Source: Bacillota bacterium
GTDB taxonomy: Bacteria > Bacillota > Clostridia > Clostridiales > Clostridiaceae
Length of the DNA stretch: 9,326 nt
Reading direction: 5' to 3'
Assembly (NCBI GenBank): GCA_023427705.1
Contig: JAEZAL010000230.1
Coordinates: 1-9,326, forward strand
A program made the position numbers and the translations under genes. Numbering within the stretch: the stretch's first letter is position 1; every line of letters begins with the position of its first letter. Positions 1 to 5,724 of this stretch are shown here, piece after piece. The notes under the pieces were generated by a model. It was given only the letters and a program-made list of their open reading frames with translations. It searched no databases and was not told the origin of the DNA.

Positions 1-275
1 GTTGAAAATTTAACATTTTGACCTAAATCAAAATTATCTATTGATTTCATTAATCCAATACATCCTACTTGAAATAAGTCATCTACATTTTCTCCTCTAT
101 TATTAAATCTTTGAATTACACTTAAAACTAATCTTAAATTTCCTTTTATAAATATTTCTCTAGCACTTCTATCCCCATCTCTCATTCTTAATAATAACTC
201 TCTTTTTTCTTTTTCCTTTAAGATAGGTAGTTTCGAGGTGTTAACTCCACAGATTTCTACCTTATTAATAATCAA
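1..275 (-). CDS. sigG: RNA polymerase sigma-G factor, forespore-specific (3' part missing)
   Basis: This is the N-terminal 91 residues of the late forespore sigma factor; the rest lies beyond the left edge. The visible protein has the family hallmark NKVEICGVNTSKLP at residues 4-17. Sigma region 2 then follows, with GNLRLVLSVIQRFNNRG (45-61), DDLFQVGCIGL (65-75) and the start of the core-binding and -10 recognition segment (FDLGQNVKFS). SigG directs forespore genes after engulfment, including small acid-soluble proteins and germination proteins. I place the start at the TTG at 275. A strong Shine-Dalgarno (GAAGGGGATGAT, 279-290) lies 8 nt upstream, and a SigF/SigG-type promoter would start RNA at about 309-311. 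An in-frame ATG at 311 would add 12 residues, but it lies at the predicted transcription start and has no leader. Gene order spoIIGA-sigE-sigG is the standard one. The identity is certain; the start is likely. Confidence 0.95.
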   Translation of the reverse strand, partial: MIINKVEICGVNTSKLPILKEKEKRELLLRMRDGDRSAREIFIKGNLRLVLSVIQRFNNRGENVDDLFQVGCIGLMKSIDNFDLGQNVKFS

Positions 276-278
276 ATT

Positions 279-290
279 ATCATCCCCTTC
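279..290 (-). promoter_or_regulatory. Shine-Dalgarno of sigG, supporting a TTG start
   Basis: The minus strand reads GAAGGGGATGAT, close to the anti-SD complement AAGGAGGTGAT. The last G of the core lies 8 nt before TTG at 273-275. The region before the alternative ATG at 311 reads CTCGGGGATACTTTTTA, which fits a sigma -10 element better than a ribosome binding site. Confidence 0.75.
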
Positions 291-315
291 GGAAGTAATA
301 TCATACTGCATTAAA

Positions 316-345
316 AAGTATCCCCGAGAGTTATATGTTTTATAC
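316..345 (-). promoter_or_regulatory. Forespore (SigF/SigG-type) promoter of sigG
   Basis: On the minus strand GTATA (341-345) is followed after 15 nt by GGGGATACTT (316-325). This matches the SigF-type pattern of GYATA, about 15 nt, then GGNRANAHTR, with one mismatch at the last base. It lies between the sigE stop (356) and the sigG start, where B. subtilis has its SigF-dependent sigG promoter. Transcription would begin at about 309-311, leaving a leader of about 35 nt to the TTG. Forespore sigma factors overlap in specificity, so SigG autoregulation from the same site is likely. Confidence 0.65.
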
Positions 346-355
346 TAAAGACAAC

Positions 356-1069
356 CTAAATCATCTTGTTGATTTCTTTTTTCAATCTATTAATAATTTT
401 CTTTTCTAGCCTTGAAATATATGATTGTGATATACCAAGCATATCGGCTACTTCCTTTTGAGTTTTTTCTCTTGTTCCATTTAAGCCAAATCTTAACCTT
501 ACAATTTCCTTTTCTCTATCATTTAAATGTTTAAGAGCTAAAAATAATAACTCTTTATCAATTTCATCTTCTATCAAGTTATACACTATATCATTTTCTG
601 TTCCTAAAATATCTGATAACAAAAGTTCATTACCATCCCAATCTATATTTAAAGGCTCATAAAATGATATTTCTGCTTTTACCTTACTATTTCTTCTTAA
701 ATACATAAGTATTTCATTTTCTATACATCTTGATGCATAAGTTGCAAGTTTTATTTTTTTTTCTGGATTAAATGTATTTACAGCCTTAATTAACCCTATT
801 GTTCCCACAGAAATTAAATCTTCTACTCCAAAACCAGTATTCTCAAATTTTCTAGCAATATACACAACTAATCTTAAGTTTCTTTCAATAAGAATATCTC
901 TTATTGATTCATCTCCCTGAATCAATTTATTAACTAATTCTTCTTCTTCATCTTTTTTAAGTGGAGGTGGTAAGGCTTCACTCCCACCAACATAATGAAG
1001 TTCACCTTTTAAAAAATTTAATTTCTCTAGAATTTTATTTAATAATATTTTTATTTTCATCATAACCAT
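356..1069 (-). CDS. sigE: Pro-sigma-E, early mother-cell sigma factor (inactive precursor)
   Basis: This 237-residue sigma-70 family protein is nearly collinear with B. subtilis SigE. An N-terminal pro-sequence of about 25 hydrophobic and basic residues precedes YVGGSEALPPPL (26-37), the segment just after the known SpoIIGA cleavage region. Region 2 includes NLRLVVYIARKFENTG (64-79), EDLISVGTIGLIKAVNTF (83-100) and LATYASRCIENEILMYLRR (108-126). The region 4.2 helix-turn-helix lies at about 202-224 (TQKEVADMLGISQSYISRLE). After cleavage at the septal membrane it runs early mother-cell transcription. The gene overlaps the 3' end of spoIIGA by 10 nt, so the two are probably translationally coupled. 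ATGs at 1069, 1063 and 1060 are all possible. The SD AAGGGGAG (1074-1081) lies close to the first, and the second forms an ATGA overlap with the spoIIGA stop. The start is uncertain by three residues. Confidence 0.97.
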   Translation of the reverse strand: MVMMKIKILLNKILEKLNFLKGELHYVGGSEALPPPLKKDEEEELVNKLIQGDESIRDILIERNLRLVVYIARKFENTGFGVEDLISVGTIGLIKAVNTFNPEKKIKLATYASRCIENEILMYLRRNSKVKAEISFYEPLNIDWDGNELLLSDILGTENDIVYNLIEDEIDKELLFLALKHLNDREKEIVRLRFGLNGTREKTQKEVADMLGISQSYISRLEKKIINRLKKEINKMI

Positions 1070-1863
1070 ACTACTCCCCTTGATAATAATGCATTAAATT
1101 CATTATCTTTACTTAATTTATTTTTACATTCACAAACTATTACTTCTACATCCTTCCATTCCCTATCTTTCCCTCTAATTCTTACCCCTTTAGATTTAAA
1201 GCCCTTTAAGTTTCCATCATCACTAATGGTACTGTAAGGTATAGAGAATTTTTCATCATTATTTATATTAAGGCCTTTAAGAAAATCACTTTCAATTATT
1301 ATGCAAGGTAAATTTGTAACTGGTTCTCTTAATCCATTACCTGTATCTAATAGTCCTTTAATAATAATAGACATTTTATCTATTGATATTTCTATATCAA
1401 AAATACAATTACTAACTAAAGCCCTATCTTTCAAATAATCAGTCACCCTAACTATAACTATATAAAGCAACATAATTGATAATAATAAATATTTTATTGA
1501 GTAGTTGTTTATTGAAAAACTACCTAAAAAACTTTGGTAATTCTCAATCATTGAAAAAGCAAAAGCAAGTCCACATAAAGTAAAAGATAACATAACAAAA
1601 GTAGCTCCTGATTTAATAGTTTTTAATATATTAATATTTTTCGTACTAATAATAATCATTAATAGAACTACAATAAACTTAAAGGGTAAAGATACTAATA
1701 TATCAATATTTGTGAATAAAACTAGTGTATATAGTGATCCAAATATAGCTGCTAAGTAAATTGTCTTATAATATTTATATCTTAAAATTTTTAATGAAAT
1801 TAATAATAGAAACAAATTAATCATAAAATTCTCTAATAAAAGTATATCTATATATATAACCAT
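1060..1863 (-). CDS. spoIIGA: SpoIIGA, membrane aspartic protease that matures pro-SigE
   Basis: This 267-residue protein has about five hydrophobic membrane segments in its first half (roughly 5-27, 34-53, 58-74, 86-106 and 124-140). A cytoplasmic protease domain follows. LLDTGNGLREPVTNLP (171-186) carries the catalytic aspartate motif D-T-G-N (Asp173), equivalent to the DSGN of B. subtilis SpoIIGA. The C-terminus ends in FNALLSRGVVWL, shorter than the 309-residue B. subtilis protein. SpoIIGA sits in the mother-cell side of the polar septum, is triggered by the forespore signal SpoIIR, and removes the SigE pro-sequence. It lies directly upstream of and overlaps sigE, its substrate gene, in one operon. 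The ATG at 1863 has a strong SD (AAAGGGGG, 1872-1879) 8 nt away. The ftsZ terminator upstream means that the operon needs its own promoter. Confidence 0.96.
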   Translation of the reverse strand: MVIYIDILLLENFMINLFLLLISLKILRYKYYKTIYLAAIFGSLYTLVLFTNIDILVSLPFKFIVVLLMIIISTKNINILKTIKSGATFVMLSFTLCGLAFAFSMIENYQSFLGSFSINNYSIKYLLLSIMLLYIVIVRVTDYLKDRALVSNCIFDIEISIDKMSIIIKGLLDTGNGLREPVTNLPCIIIESDFLKGLNINNDEKFSIPYSTISDDGNLKGFKSKGVRIRGKDREWKDVEVIVCECKNKLSKDNEFNALLSRGVVWL

Positions 1864-1887
1864 TATCTTTTCCCCCTTTGTATTTAA

Positions 1888-1920
1888 ATTATAAACTGTT
1901 TCATTTCAAAATTTTGTCAT
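1888..1920 (-). promoter_or_regulatory. Candidate Spo0A-controlled SigA promoter of spoIIGA-sigE with a long spacer
   Basis: The minus strand shows a -35-like ATGACA (1915-1920) and a perfect -10 TATAAT (1888-1893) separated by 21 nt. The B. subtilis spoIIG and spoIIE promoters also have unusually long spacers (21-22 nt) and need phosphorylated Spo0A. On the plus strand TTTGTCATAA (1913-1922) resembles a Spo0A box and overlaps the -35. The -10 lies about 10 nt upstream of the ribosome binding site. The layout is suggestive, but the 0A box is imperfect. Confidence 0.45.
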
Positions 1921-2035
1921 AATAACTCACGGTTATTTTTATTTTCATCTATCATTTATTACATTTAATTACAGTTACTAAAGTTTTATAATAAAAAATT
2001 ACAAAGTTGAACTATATTTATTAATATGTTATTGA

Positions 2036-2072
2036 ATAAAAAAAAGACCAAAAAAATTAATTCTTGGTCTTT
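2036..2072 (-). terminator. Rho-independent terminator of ftsZ
   Basis: On the minus strand a 9-bp stem, AAAGACCAA paired with TTGGTCTTT (2064-2072 with 2043-2051), encloses a 12-nt loop. It is followed by a T-rich tail (TTTTTATT). It lies 16 nt downstream of the ftsZ stop. It separates ftsZ from the spoIIGA-sigE operon. Confidence 0.85.
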
Positions 2073-2087
2073 AAAATTTACAACATA

Positions 2088-3209
2088 CTATTTTCTTGTT
2101 CTTAAGAAACTTGGTATATTCACACTATCAGTTTCAATATCTAACAGTGGATCTACTTTTTTTGTATTTTCTGTTGTTTGAACTTCTATATTAGGTTTTT
2201 CTTCTTTAACTATTTTCTTTTCAAAAATAGGCTCATGATTTACTAATTTATTATTATCTTCTTCAAATCCTGTAGCTATAACAGTTATTCTAATTTCATC
2301 TGTTAAAGTTTCATCAATAACAGCACCAAATATAATATTAGCATCTGGATCTGCAGATTCTCTAACTATATCAGCAGCTTCATATACTTCAATAGCTCCT
2401 AAATCAACTCCACCTGTAAAGTTAATAATAACTCCAGTTGCACCATCTATTGATGTCTCTAAAAGTGGTGATGATATTGCTTGTTTAACTGCATCTTGAG
2501 CTTTATTATCTCCTGTTCCATGACCAACTCCCATGTGAGCTAATCCTTTATTTAACATAACAGTTTCTATGTCAGCAAAGTCTGCATTAACAACCCCTGG
2601 AATTGTTATAAGGTCAGATATAGCTTGTACCCCTTGTCTTAATATCTCATCTGCTAACTTAAATGAGTCTAGAAGAGTTGTTTTCTTATCTGCCATAGAT
2701 AATAATCTTTCATTTGGTATAATAACTAATGTATCAACTGCTTTCATTAGGTTTTCTATACCCATTTCAGCATGTCTCATTCTTCTCTTTCCTTCAAAAG
2801 GGAATGGTTTAGTTACAACACCAACAGTTAATATATTCATAGCTTTCGCTATTTCAGCAACTATAGGTGCAGCACCAGTACCTGTTCCGCCTCCCATACC
2901 AGCAGTTATAAATACCATGTTAGCTCCCTTGATAGCTTCAGCTATTTCTTCTCTACTTTCTTCAGCTGCCTTTTTACCAATTTCAGGGTTAGCTCCTGCA
3001 CCAAGCCCCTTTGTTAATTTTTCTCCAATTTGTATTTTCACATTAGCATGTGACAACATTAAAGCTTGTTTATCTGTATTGACAGCAATAAATTCAACAT
3101 TTTTTAGCCCTTCCGCAATCATTCTATTTACGGCATTACCGCCACCGCCTCCACAGCCAATTACTTTAATATTGGTTAATTCTTGCATATCTACTTCGAA
3201 ATCTAACAA
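2088..3209 (-). CDS. ftsZ: Cell division GTPase FtsZ
   Basis: This 373-residue protein has every FtsZ element. The nucleotide-binding glycine loop is GCGGGGGNAVNRM (18-30), and the tubulin signature GGGTGTG is at 106-112 within ITAGMGGGTGTGAAP. The T7 synergy loop NADFADI (208-214) carries the catalytic aspartates Asp210 and Asp213. A variable linker at about 316-360 is followed by the C-terminal binding peptide IPSFLRTRK (365-373) for FtsA/SepF-type partners. FtsZ polymerises into the division ring at mid-cell and, in sporulation, at the polar septum. Residue 24 is Gly, as in E. coli, where B. subtilis has Asn. The start is TTG at 3209: AAAGGAGG (3217-3224) lies 7 nt upstream and the resulting N-terminus MLDFEVD matches the family. 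The next in-frame ATG (Met8) would cut this off. The gene is monocistronic on its 3' side. No ftsA lies beside it. Confidence 0.98.
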   Translation of the reverse strand: MLDFEVDMQELTNIKVIGCGGGGGNAVNRMIAEGLKNVEFIAVNTDKQALMLSHANVKIQIGEKLTKGLGAGANPEIGKKAAEESREEIAEAIKGANMVFITAGMGGGTGTGAAPIVAEIAKAMNILTVGVVTKPFPFEGKRRMRHAEMGIENLMKAVDTLVIIPNERLLSMADKKTTLLDSFKLADEILRQGVQAISDLITIPGVVNADFADIETVMLNKGLAHMGVGHGTGDNKAQDAVKQAISSPLLETSIDGATGVIINFTGGVDLGAIEVYEAADIVRESADPDANIIFGAVIDETLTDEIRITVIATGFEEDNNKLVNHEPIFEKKIVKEEKPNIEVQTTENTKKVDPLLDIETDSVNIPSFLRTRK

Positions 3210-3216
3210 AATAATT

Positions 3217-3224
3217 CCTCCTTT
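3217..3224 (-). promoter_or_regulatory. Shine-Dalgarno of ftsZ, supporting a TTG start
   Basis: A perfect AAAGGAGG lies 7 nt before TTG (3207-3209). It fixes this codon as the start rather than the ATG seven codons further in. Confidence 0.85.
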
Positions 3225-3324
3225 AGAAAATAACTACTAGTAATTTTTCTACTTTGTCTCTTTTCATACTAAAAACAATTAAAATAATTTCAAATTCACT
3301 AACTATATAACTACTTATATATTA

Positions 3325-3354
3325 ATTTTACATCATTTTATACCTTTTTAACAA
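3325..3354 (-). promoter_or_regulatory. Candidate proximal SigA promoter of ftsZ
   Basis: The minus strand shows TTGTTA (3349-3354), an 18-nt spacer and TAAAAT (3325-3330). It gives a leader of about 110 nt. Such matches are frequent by chance in DNA this AT-rich, so this is only a candidate. Confidence 0.3.
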
Positions 3355-3541
3355 TACCTTATTAAATAAATATTAAAATTTTTGTTATTATAAGTAAACA
3401 TTTGTATATTTTTGAATTTTTGTAATATAGATAAAAATTAAAATATAACAGTTTTAAATTTATGTAAAATTGTGTAACATATAATTACTTTTATAAAATT
3501 CCCAAATTTTTTTCACTTATATTTAATACAATTCAATTATA

Positions 3542-3570
3542 ATTTTATCATCAAGTCCCAAATAACTCAA
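3542..3570 (-). promoter_or_regulatory. Candidate distal SigA promoter of ftsZ with extended -10
   Basis: The minus strand shows TTGAGT (3565-3570), a 17-nt spacer and TAAAAT (3542-3547), preceded by TGA as an extended -10. The spacing is ideal and the -10 matches at 5 of 6 positions. It would give an ftsZ leader of about 325 nt. Confidence 0.35.
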
Positions 3571-3638
3571 CCTTTTAATAAAATTATAATATTTTCTTAA
3601 TGAAAATTACTAATTCTAAACCATTTCTTAATGATATA

Positions 3639-3655
3639 TTCAACAAATTGTTGAA
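3639..3655. repeat. 17-bp palindrome (8-1-8), operator-like
   Basis: TTCAACAA-A-TTGTTGAA is a perfect inverted repeat with a single central base. The arms are too closely spaced to form an RNA hairpin efficiently and no T-run follows, so a dimeric DNA-binding protein site is more likely than a terminator. It lies about 30 bp past the pilT terminator and about 70 bp upstream of the distal ftsZ promoter candidate. The binding protein is unknown. Confidence 0.5.
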
Positions 3656-3680
3656 ATCTCCTTCACGCTTTATAATTTTA

Positions 3681-3708
3681 TTAAAAAAACAGAGTTACCT
3701 CTGTTTTT
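3681..3708 (-). terminator. Rho-independent terminator of pilT
   Basis: A 10-bp perfect stem, AAAAACAGAG with CTCTGTTTTT (3699-3708 with 3685-3694), encloses a GTAA (GNRA-type) tetraloop and runs into a T-tract. The stem overlaps the pilT stop codon (3707-3709). It should end the pilT transcript before ftsZ. Confidence 0.8.
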
Positions 3709-4765
3709 ATAGCATCATTATTCTTTTTATAGTTTCATTATCTACGGAATATGTTAATGCTGTTTCTTCAGTAATAATAGCTTTTTTATATAAGTCAGAT
3801 AAAGCCATATCCATAGTTTTCATTCCATATTTTCCACCTGTTTGAATTGCTGATTCAATTTGATGAGTTTTACCTTCCCTAATTAAATTCTGAATTCCAG
3901 GAGTAGTAGTCATTATTTCTAGCGCTGCCACTCTTCCATCATTATTCATTAATGGAACTAATTGTTGTGAAATAACTCCTTGCAATACAGCTGCTAATTG
4001 AACTCTTATCTGTTGCTGTTGATGTGGTGGAAAAACATCTATAATTCTATCAATTGTTTTAGCAGCACCAATTGTGTGTAATGTAGAAAACACTAAATGA
4101 CCAGTTTCAGCTGCAGTTATTGCAATTGAAATTGTTTCTAAATCTCTCATTTCACCTACAAGTATCACATCTGGATCTTCTCTTAAAATAGCTTTTAAAG
4201 CATTTTTATAGCTTTTGCTATCCTTCCCTATTTCCCTTTGATTAATTATACATTTATTATGCTTATGGAGATACTCTATTGGATCTTCTAAAGTTATAAT
4301 ATGAGCTTCTCTATTATTATTTATTTCATTAATCATAGCAGCTAATGTGGTACTTTTCCCACTTCCAGTAGGGCCAGTGACTAATACTAAACCTCTTTGC
4401 TTTTCAATTATGTTCTTTATTACCTTAGGATGTTTTAATTCATCTAATGTCGGAATTTTTAAGGCTATTACCCTTATTGCTATAGCATCACTATTTCTTT
4501 GTTTAAATACATTCACTCTAAATCTTCCAATACCTGAAACTGAATATGATGTATCCAATTCCCCAAAATCATCATACTCTTTAAATTTTTCTTCTAATAT
4601 TTGTTCAGCAAAACCTCTTAAGGCTATTGGTGTTAATTTTTCTTCACCAATTTTTAACAATTTCCCATTAACTCTAATTGTTGGTGGTAATCCAACAGTT
4701 AAATGCAAATCCGAAGCTCCTCTGTTTATTGTTTCCTTTAATAGTTCATTTAGCTCATAAATCAC
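3707..4765 (-). CDS. pilT: PilT, type IV pilus retraction ATPase
   Basis: This 352-residue secretion-type ATPase has the PilT motifs in order. SDLHLTVGLPP (18-28) is in the N-terminal domain. The Walker A is GPTGSGKST (131-139). The Asp box LEDPIEY (159-165) includes the catalytic glutamate. The Walker B is DPDVILVGEMRD (197-208), and the His box STLHT (227-231) includes His230. The retraction-specific LIRE region IQNLIREGKTHQI is at 291-303. PilT hexamers pull pilins back into the membrane and power twitching or gliding, which is known in some clostridia. The start is GTG at 4765, with SD GGAGGGG (4772-4778) 6 nt upstream. It lies 102 bp downstream of sigK with no clear terminator between them, so read-through from sigK is possible. 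A strong terminator overlaps its stop. No pilus assembly genes are in the window, so the partners must be elsewhere. Confidence 0.96.
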   Translation of the reverse strand: MIYELNELLKETINRGASDLHLTVGLPPTIRVNGKLLKIGEEKLTPIALRGFAEQILEEKFKEYDDFGELDTSYSVSGIGRFRVNVFKQRNSDAIAIRVIALKIPTLDELKHPKVIKNIIEKQRGLVLVTGPTGSGKSTTLAAMINEINNNREAHIITLEDPIEYLHKHNKCIINQREIGKDSKSYKNALKAILREDPDVILVGEMRDLETISIAITAAETGHLVFSTLHTIGAAKTIDRIIDVFPPHQQQQIRVQLAAVLQGVISQQLVPLMNNDGRVAALEIMTTTPGIQNLIREGKTHQIESAIQTGGKYGMKTMDMALSDLYKKAIITEETALTYSVDNETIKRIMML

Positions 4766-4771
4766 TGTTTA

Positions 4772-4778
4772 CCCCTCC
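4772..4778 (-). promoter_or_regulatory. Shine-Dalgarno of pilT, supporting a GTG start
   Basis: GGAGGGG lies 6 nt before GTG (4763-4765), and the resulting N-terminus, MIYELNELL, is typical of PilT. Confidence 0.75.
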
Positions 4779-4867
4779 GTGTTGCTATATTCTCATCTCT
4801 TAGTTAATATTCGATAAATATATTAATATTCCTTCTTTTACATACACATTATTTGTAAATTTATTTT

Positions 4868-5563
4868 TTATTTATATGATAATTCTTTTTTTAGCTTTTT
4901 AAGAGCTTTTTTCTCTATTCTAGATACATATGATCTTGATATGCCTAATAAAGCTGCAATTTCTCTTTGGGTTCTACACCTGCCATCTATTAATCCATAT
5001 CTCATTTTTAATATTGCACCTTCTCTTTCTGTAAGTGATATACCTATTTTATTATATAATTGTTTAATTTGAAGATTACTCTCTACCTTTTCAAGTACTG
5101 AATCTTTTTCACTACTTAACACATCAATTAAACAAATTTCATTTCCTTCTTTATCTACTCCAATAGGATCTTGTAAAAATACTTCATTCTTTTGTTTCTT
5201 ATTATTTCTAAAAAGCATCAATATTTCATTTTCTATACATCTAGAAGCATAAGTAGCAAGCCTAGTACCTTTAGCCGCATCAAATGAATCTATAGCCTTT
5301 ATAAGTCCAACAGTGCCTATAGATATCAATTCATCAATATCCTTATTAGGAAAATTATATTTCTTAACGATATGAGCTACTAACCTTAAATTTCTTTCAA
5401 TTAATATACTCTTTGCTTCTTTATCCCCGTTTTTTAATAAACTTAAGTAATGTTCTTCTTCTTCTTCATCAAGCGGTTTAGGAAAGGTATTATTGCCTGT
5501 AATATAACCAGTTAAAAAAATTGAATTACATAGCAGCTCTATTATATTAGATAAAAAAAACAC
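4868..5563 (-). CDS. sigK: Pro-sigma-K, late mother-cell sigma factor
   Basis: This 231-residue sigma-70 protein carries a hydrophobic pro-sequence of about 19 residues (FFLSNIIELLCNSIFL) before YITGNNTFPKPL (20-31). This aligns with the B. subtilis site where SpoIVFB cuts just before YVKNN. Region 2 has RNLRLVAHIVKKY (57-69), DELISIGTVGLIKAIDSF (77-94) and RLATYASRCIENEILMLF (101-118). The HTH of region 4.2 lies at about 197-219 (RTQREIAALLGISRSYVSRIE). SigK runs late mother-cell genes for coat, cortex completion and lysis. The gene is continuous: no skin-type element splits it, so no recombinase is needed. The pro-sequence implies regulated intramembrane proteolysis, unlike C. difficile SigK, which lacks one. 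The start is GTG at 5563, with AGGAGG (5571-5576) 7 nt upstream. T8 follows the start codon directly. Confidence 0.97.
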   Translation of the reverse strand: MFFLSNIIELLCNSIFLTGYITGNNTFPKPLDEEEEEHYLSLLKNGDKEAKSILIERNLRLVAHIVKKYNFPNKDIDELISIGTVGLIKAIDSFDAAKGTRLATYASRCIENEILMLFRNNKKQKNEVFLQDPIGVDKEGNEICLIDVLSSEKDSVLEKVESNLQIKQLYNKIGISLTEREGAILKMRYGLIDGRCRTQREIAALLGISRSYVSRIEKKALKKLKKELSYK

Positions 5564-5570
5564 AGAACTT

Positions 5571-5576
5571 CCTCCT
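5571..5576 (-). promoter_or_regulatory. Shine-Dalgarno of sigK, supporting a GTG start
   Basis: AGGAGG lies 7 nt before GTG (5561-5563). This start gives the full hydrophobic pro-sequence. Confidence 0.8.
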
Positions 5577-5591
5577 AGTAGTGCTTATTAT

Positions 5592-5618
5592 ATAATATGA
5601 TAAATTTTAAAAATATTG
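5592..5618 (-). promoter_or_regulatory. Candidate mother-cell (SigE/SigK-type) promoter of sigK
   Basis: The minus strand has CAATATT (5612-5618), close to the SigE -35 KMATATT, and CATATTAT (5592-5599), close to the SigE -10 CATACAHT. CATATTATA also fits the SigK -10 pattern CATA-N3-TA. The spacer is 12 nt, shorter than the usual 14-15. It would start RNA just ahead of the ribosome binding site. Position and biology fit, but the spacing is poor. Confidence 0.35.
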
Positions 5619-5724
5619 CTTTAGTTTTCAAATTTATTATTATAAAAGCATTTCACTATAATAAGTGTAATTCTGTGTACATTTGATATTTATTTTTAAA
5701 TAAGTTTTTTATAATATAATTTAA

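Larger units (their letters stand above)
3210..3684. other. Long AT-rich non-coding gap between pilT and ftsZ
   Basis: About 475 bp of very AT-rich sequence separates the pilT terminator from ftsZ. I see no gene with a plausible start and ribosome binding site apart from ftsZ itself, and no recognisable RNA or ftsA remnant. It holds the ftsZ Shine-Dalgarno, two candidate SigA promoters for ftsZ and one strong palindrome, each listed separately. The ftsZ leader may be long (roughly 110-325 nt). Confidence 0.7.

Noticed and set aside
1864..2042. Looked for a small gene or RNA between ftsZ and spoIIGA
   Set aside because: Past the terminator I find only the candidate promoter and the ribosome binding site; short frames lack SDs and coding character.
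2569..3240. Long plus-strand open frame of 223 codons opposite ftsZ
   Set aside because: It is the antisense shadow of the conserved ftsZ frame, with no ribosome binding site and no recognisable domain.
3235..3242. Palindrome TACTAGTA just upstream of the ftsZ ribosome binding site
   Set aside because: Eight-base palindromes are common by chance, and nothing extends the symmetry.
3600..3845. Plus-strand open frame of 81 codons at the 3' end of pilT
   Set aside because: It spans the pilT terminator and reads antisense to conserved pilT codons. It has no SD and a composition typical of a shadow frame.
4347..4760. Plus-strand open frame of 137 codons opposite the pilT Walker A region
   Set aside because: It is antisense to highly conserved pilT motifs and has no ribosome binding site.
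4839..4863. Possible hairpin TTTACA...TGTAAA between sigK and pilT
   Set aside because: The stem is only 6 bp of mostly A/U pairs with a wide loop and no T-tract, so it is not convincing as a terminator.
4868..5563. Looked for a skin-type insertion or remnants of excision in sigK
   Set aside because: The reading frame is continuous through regions 2 and 4 with no scar or recombinase gene nearby.
5650..5672. Hairpin-like CACT...AGTG downstream of the PBP gene
   Set aside because: Four pairs with a 6-nt loop in AT-rich DNA is too weak for a terminator or an operator call.
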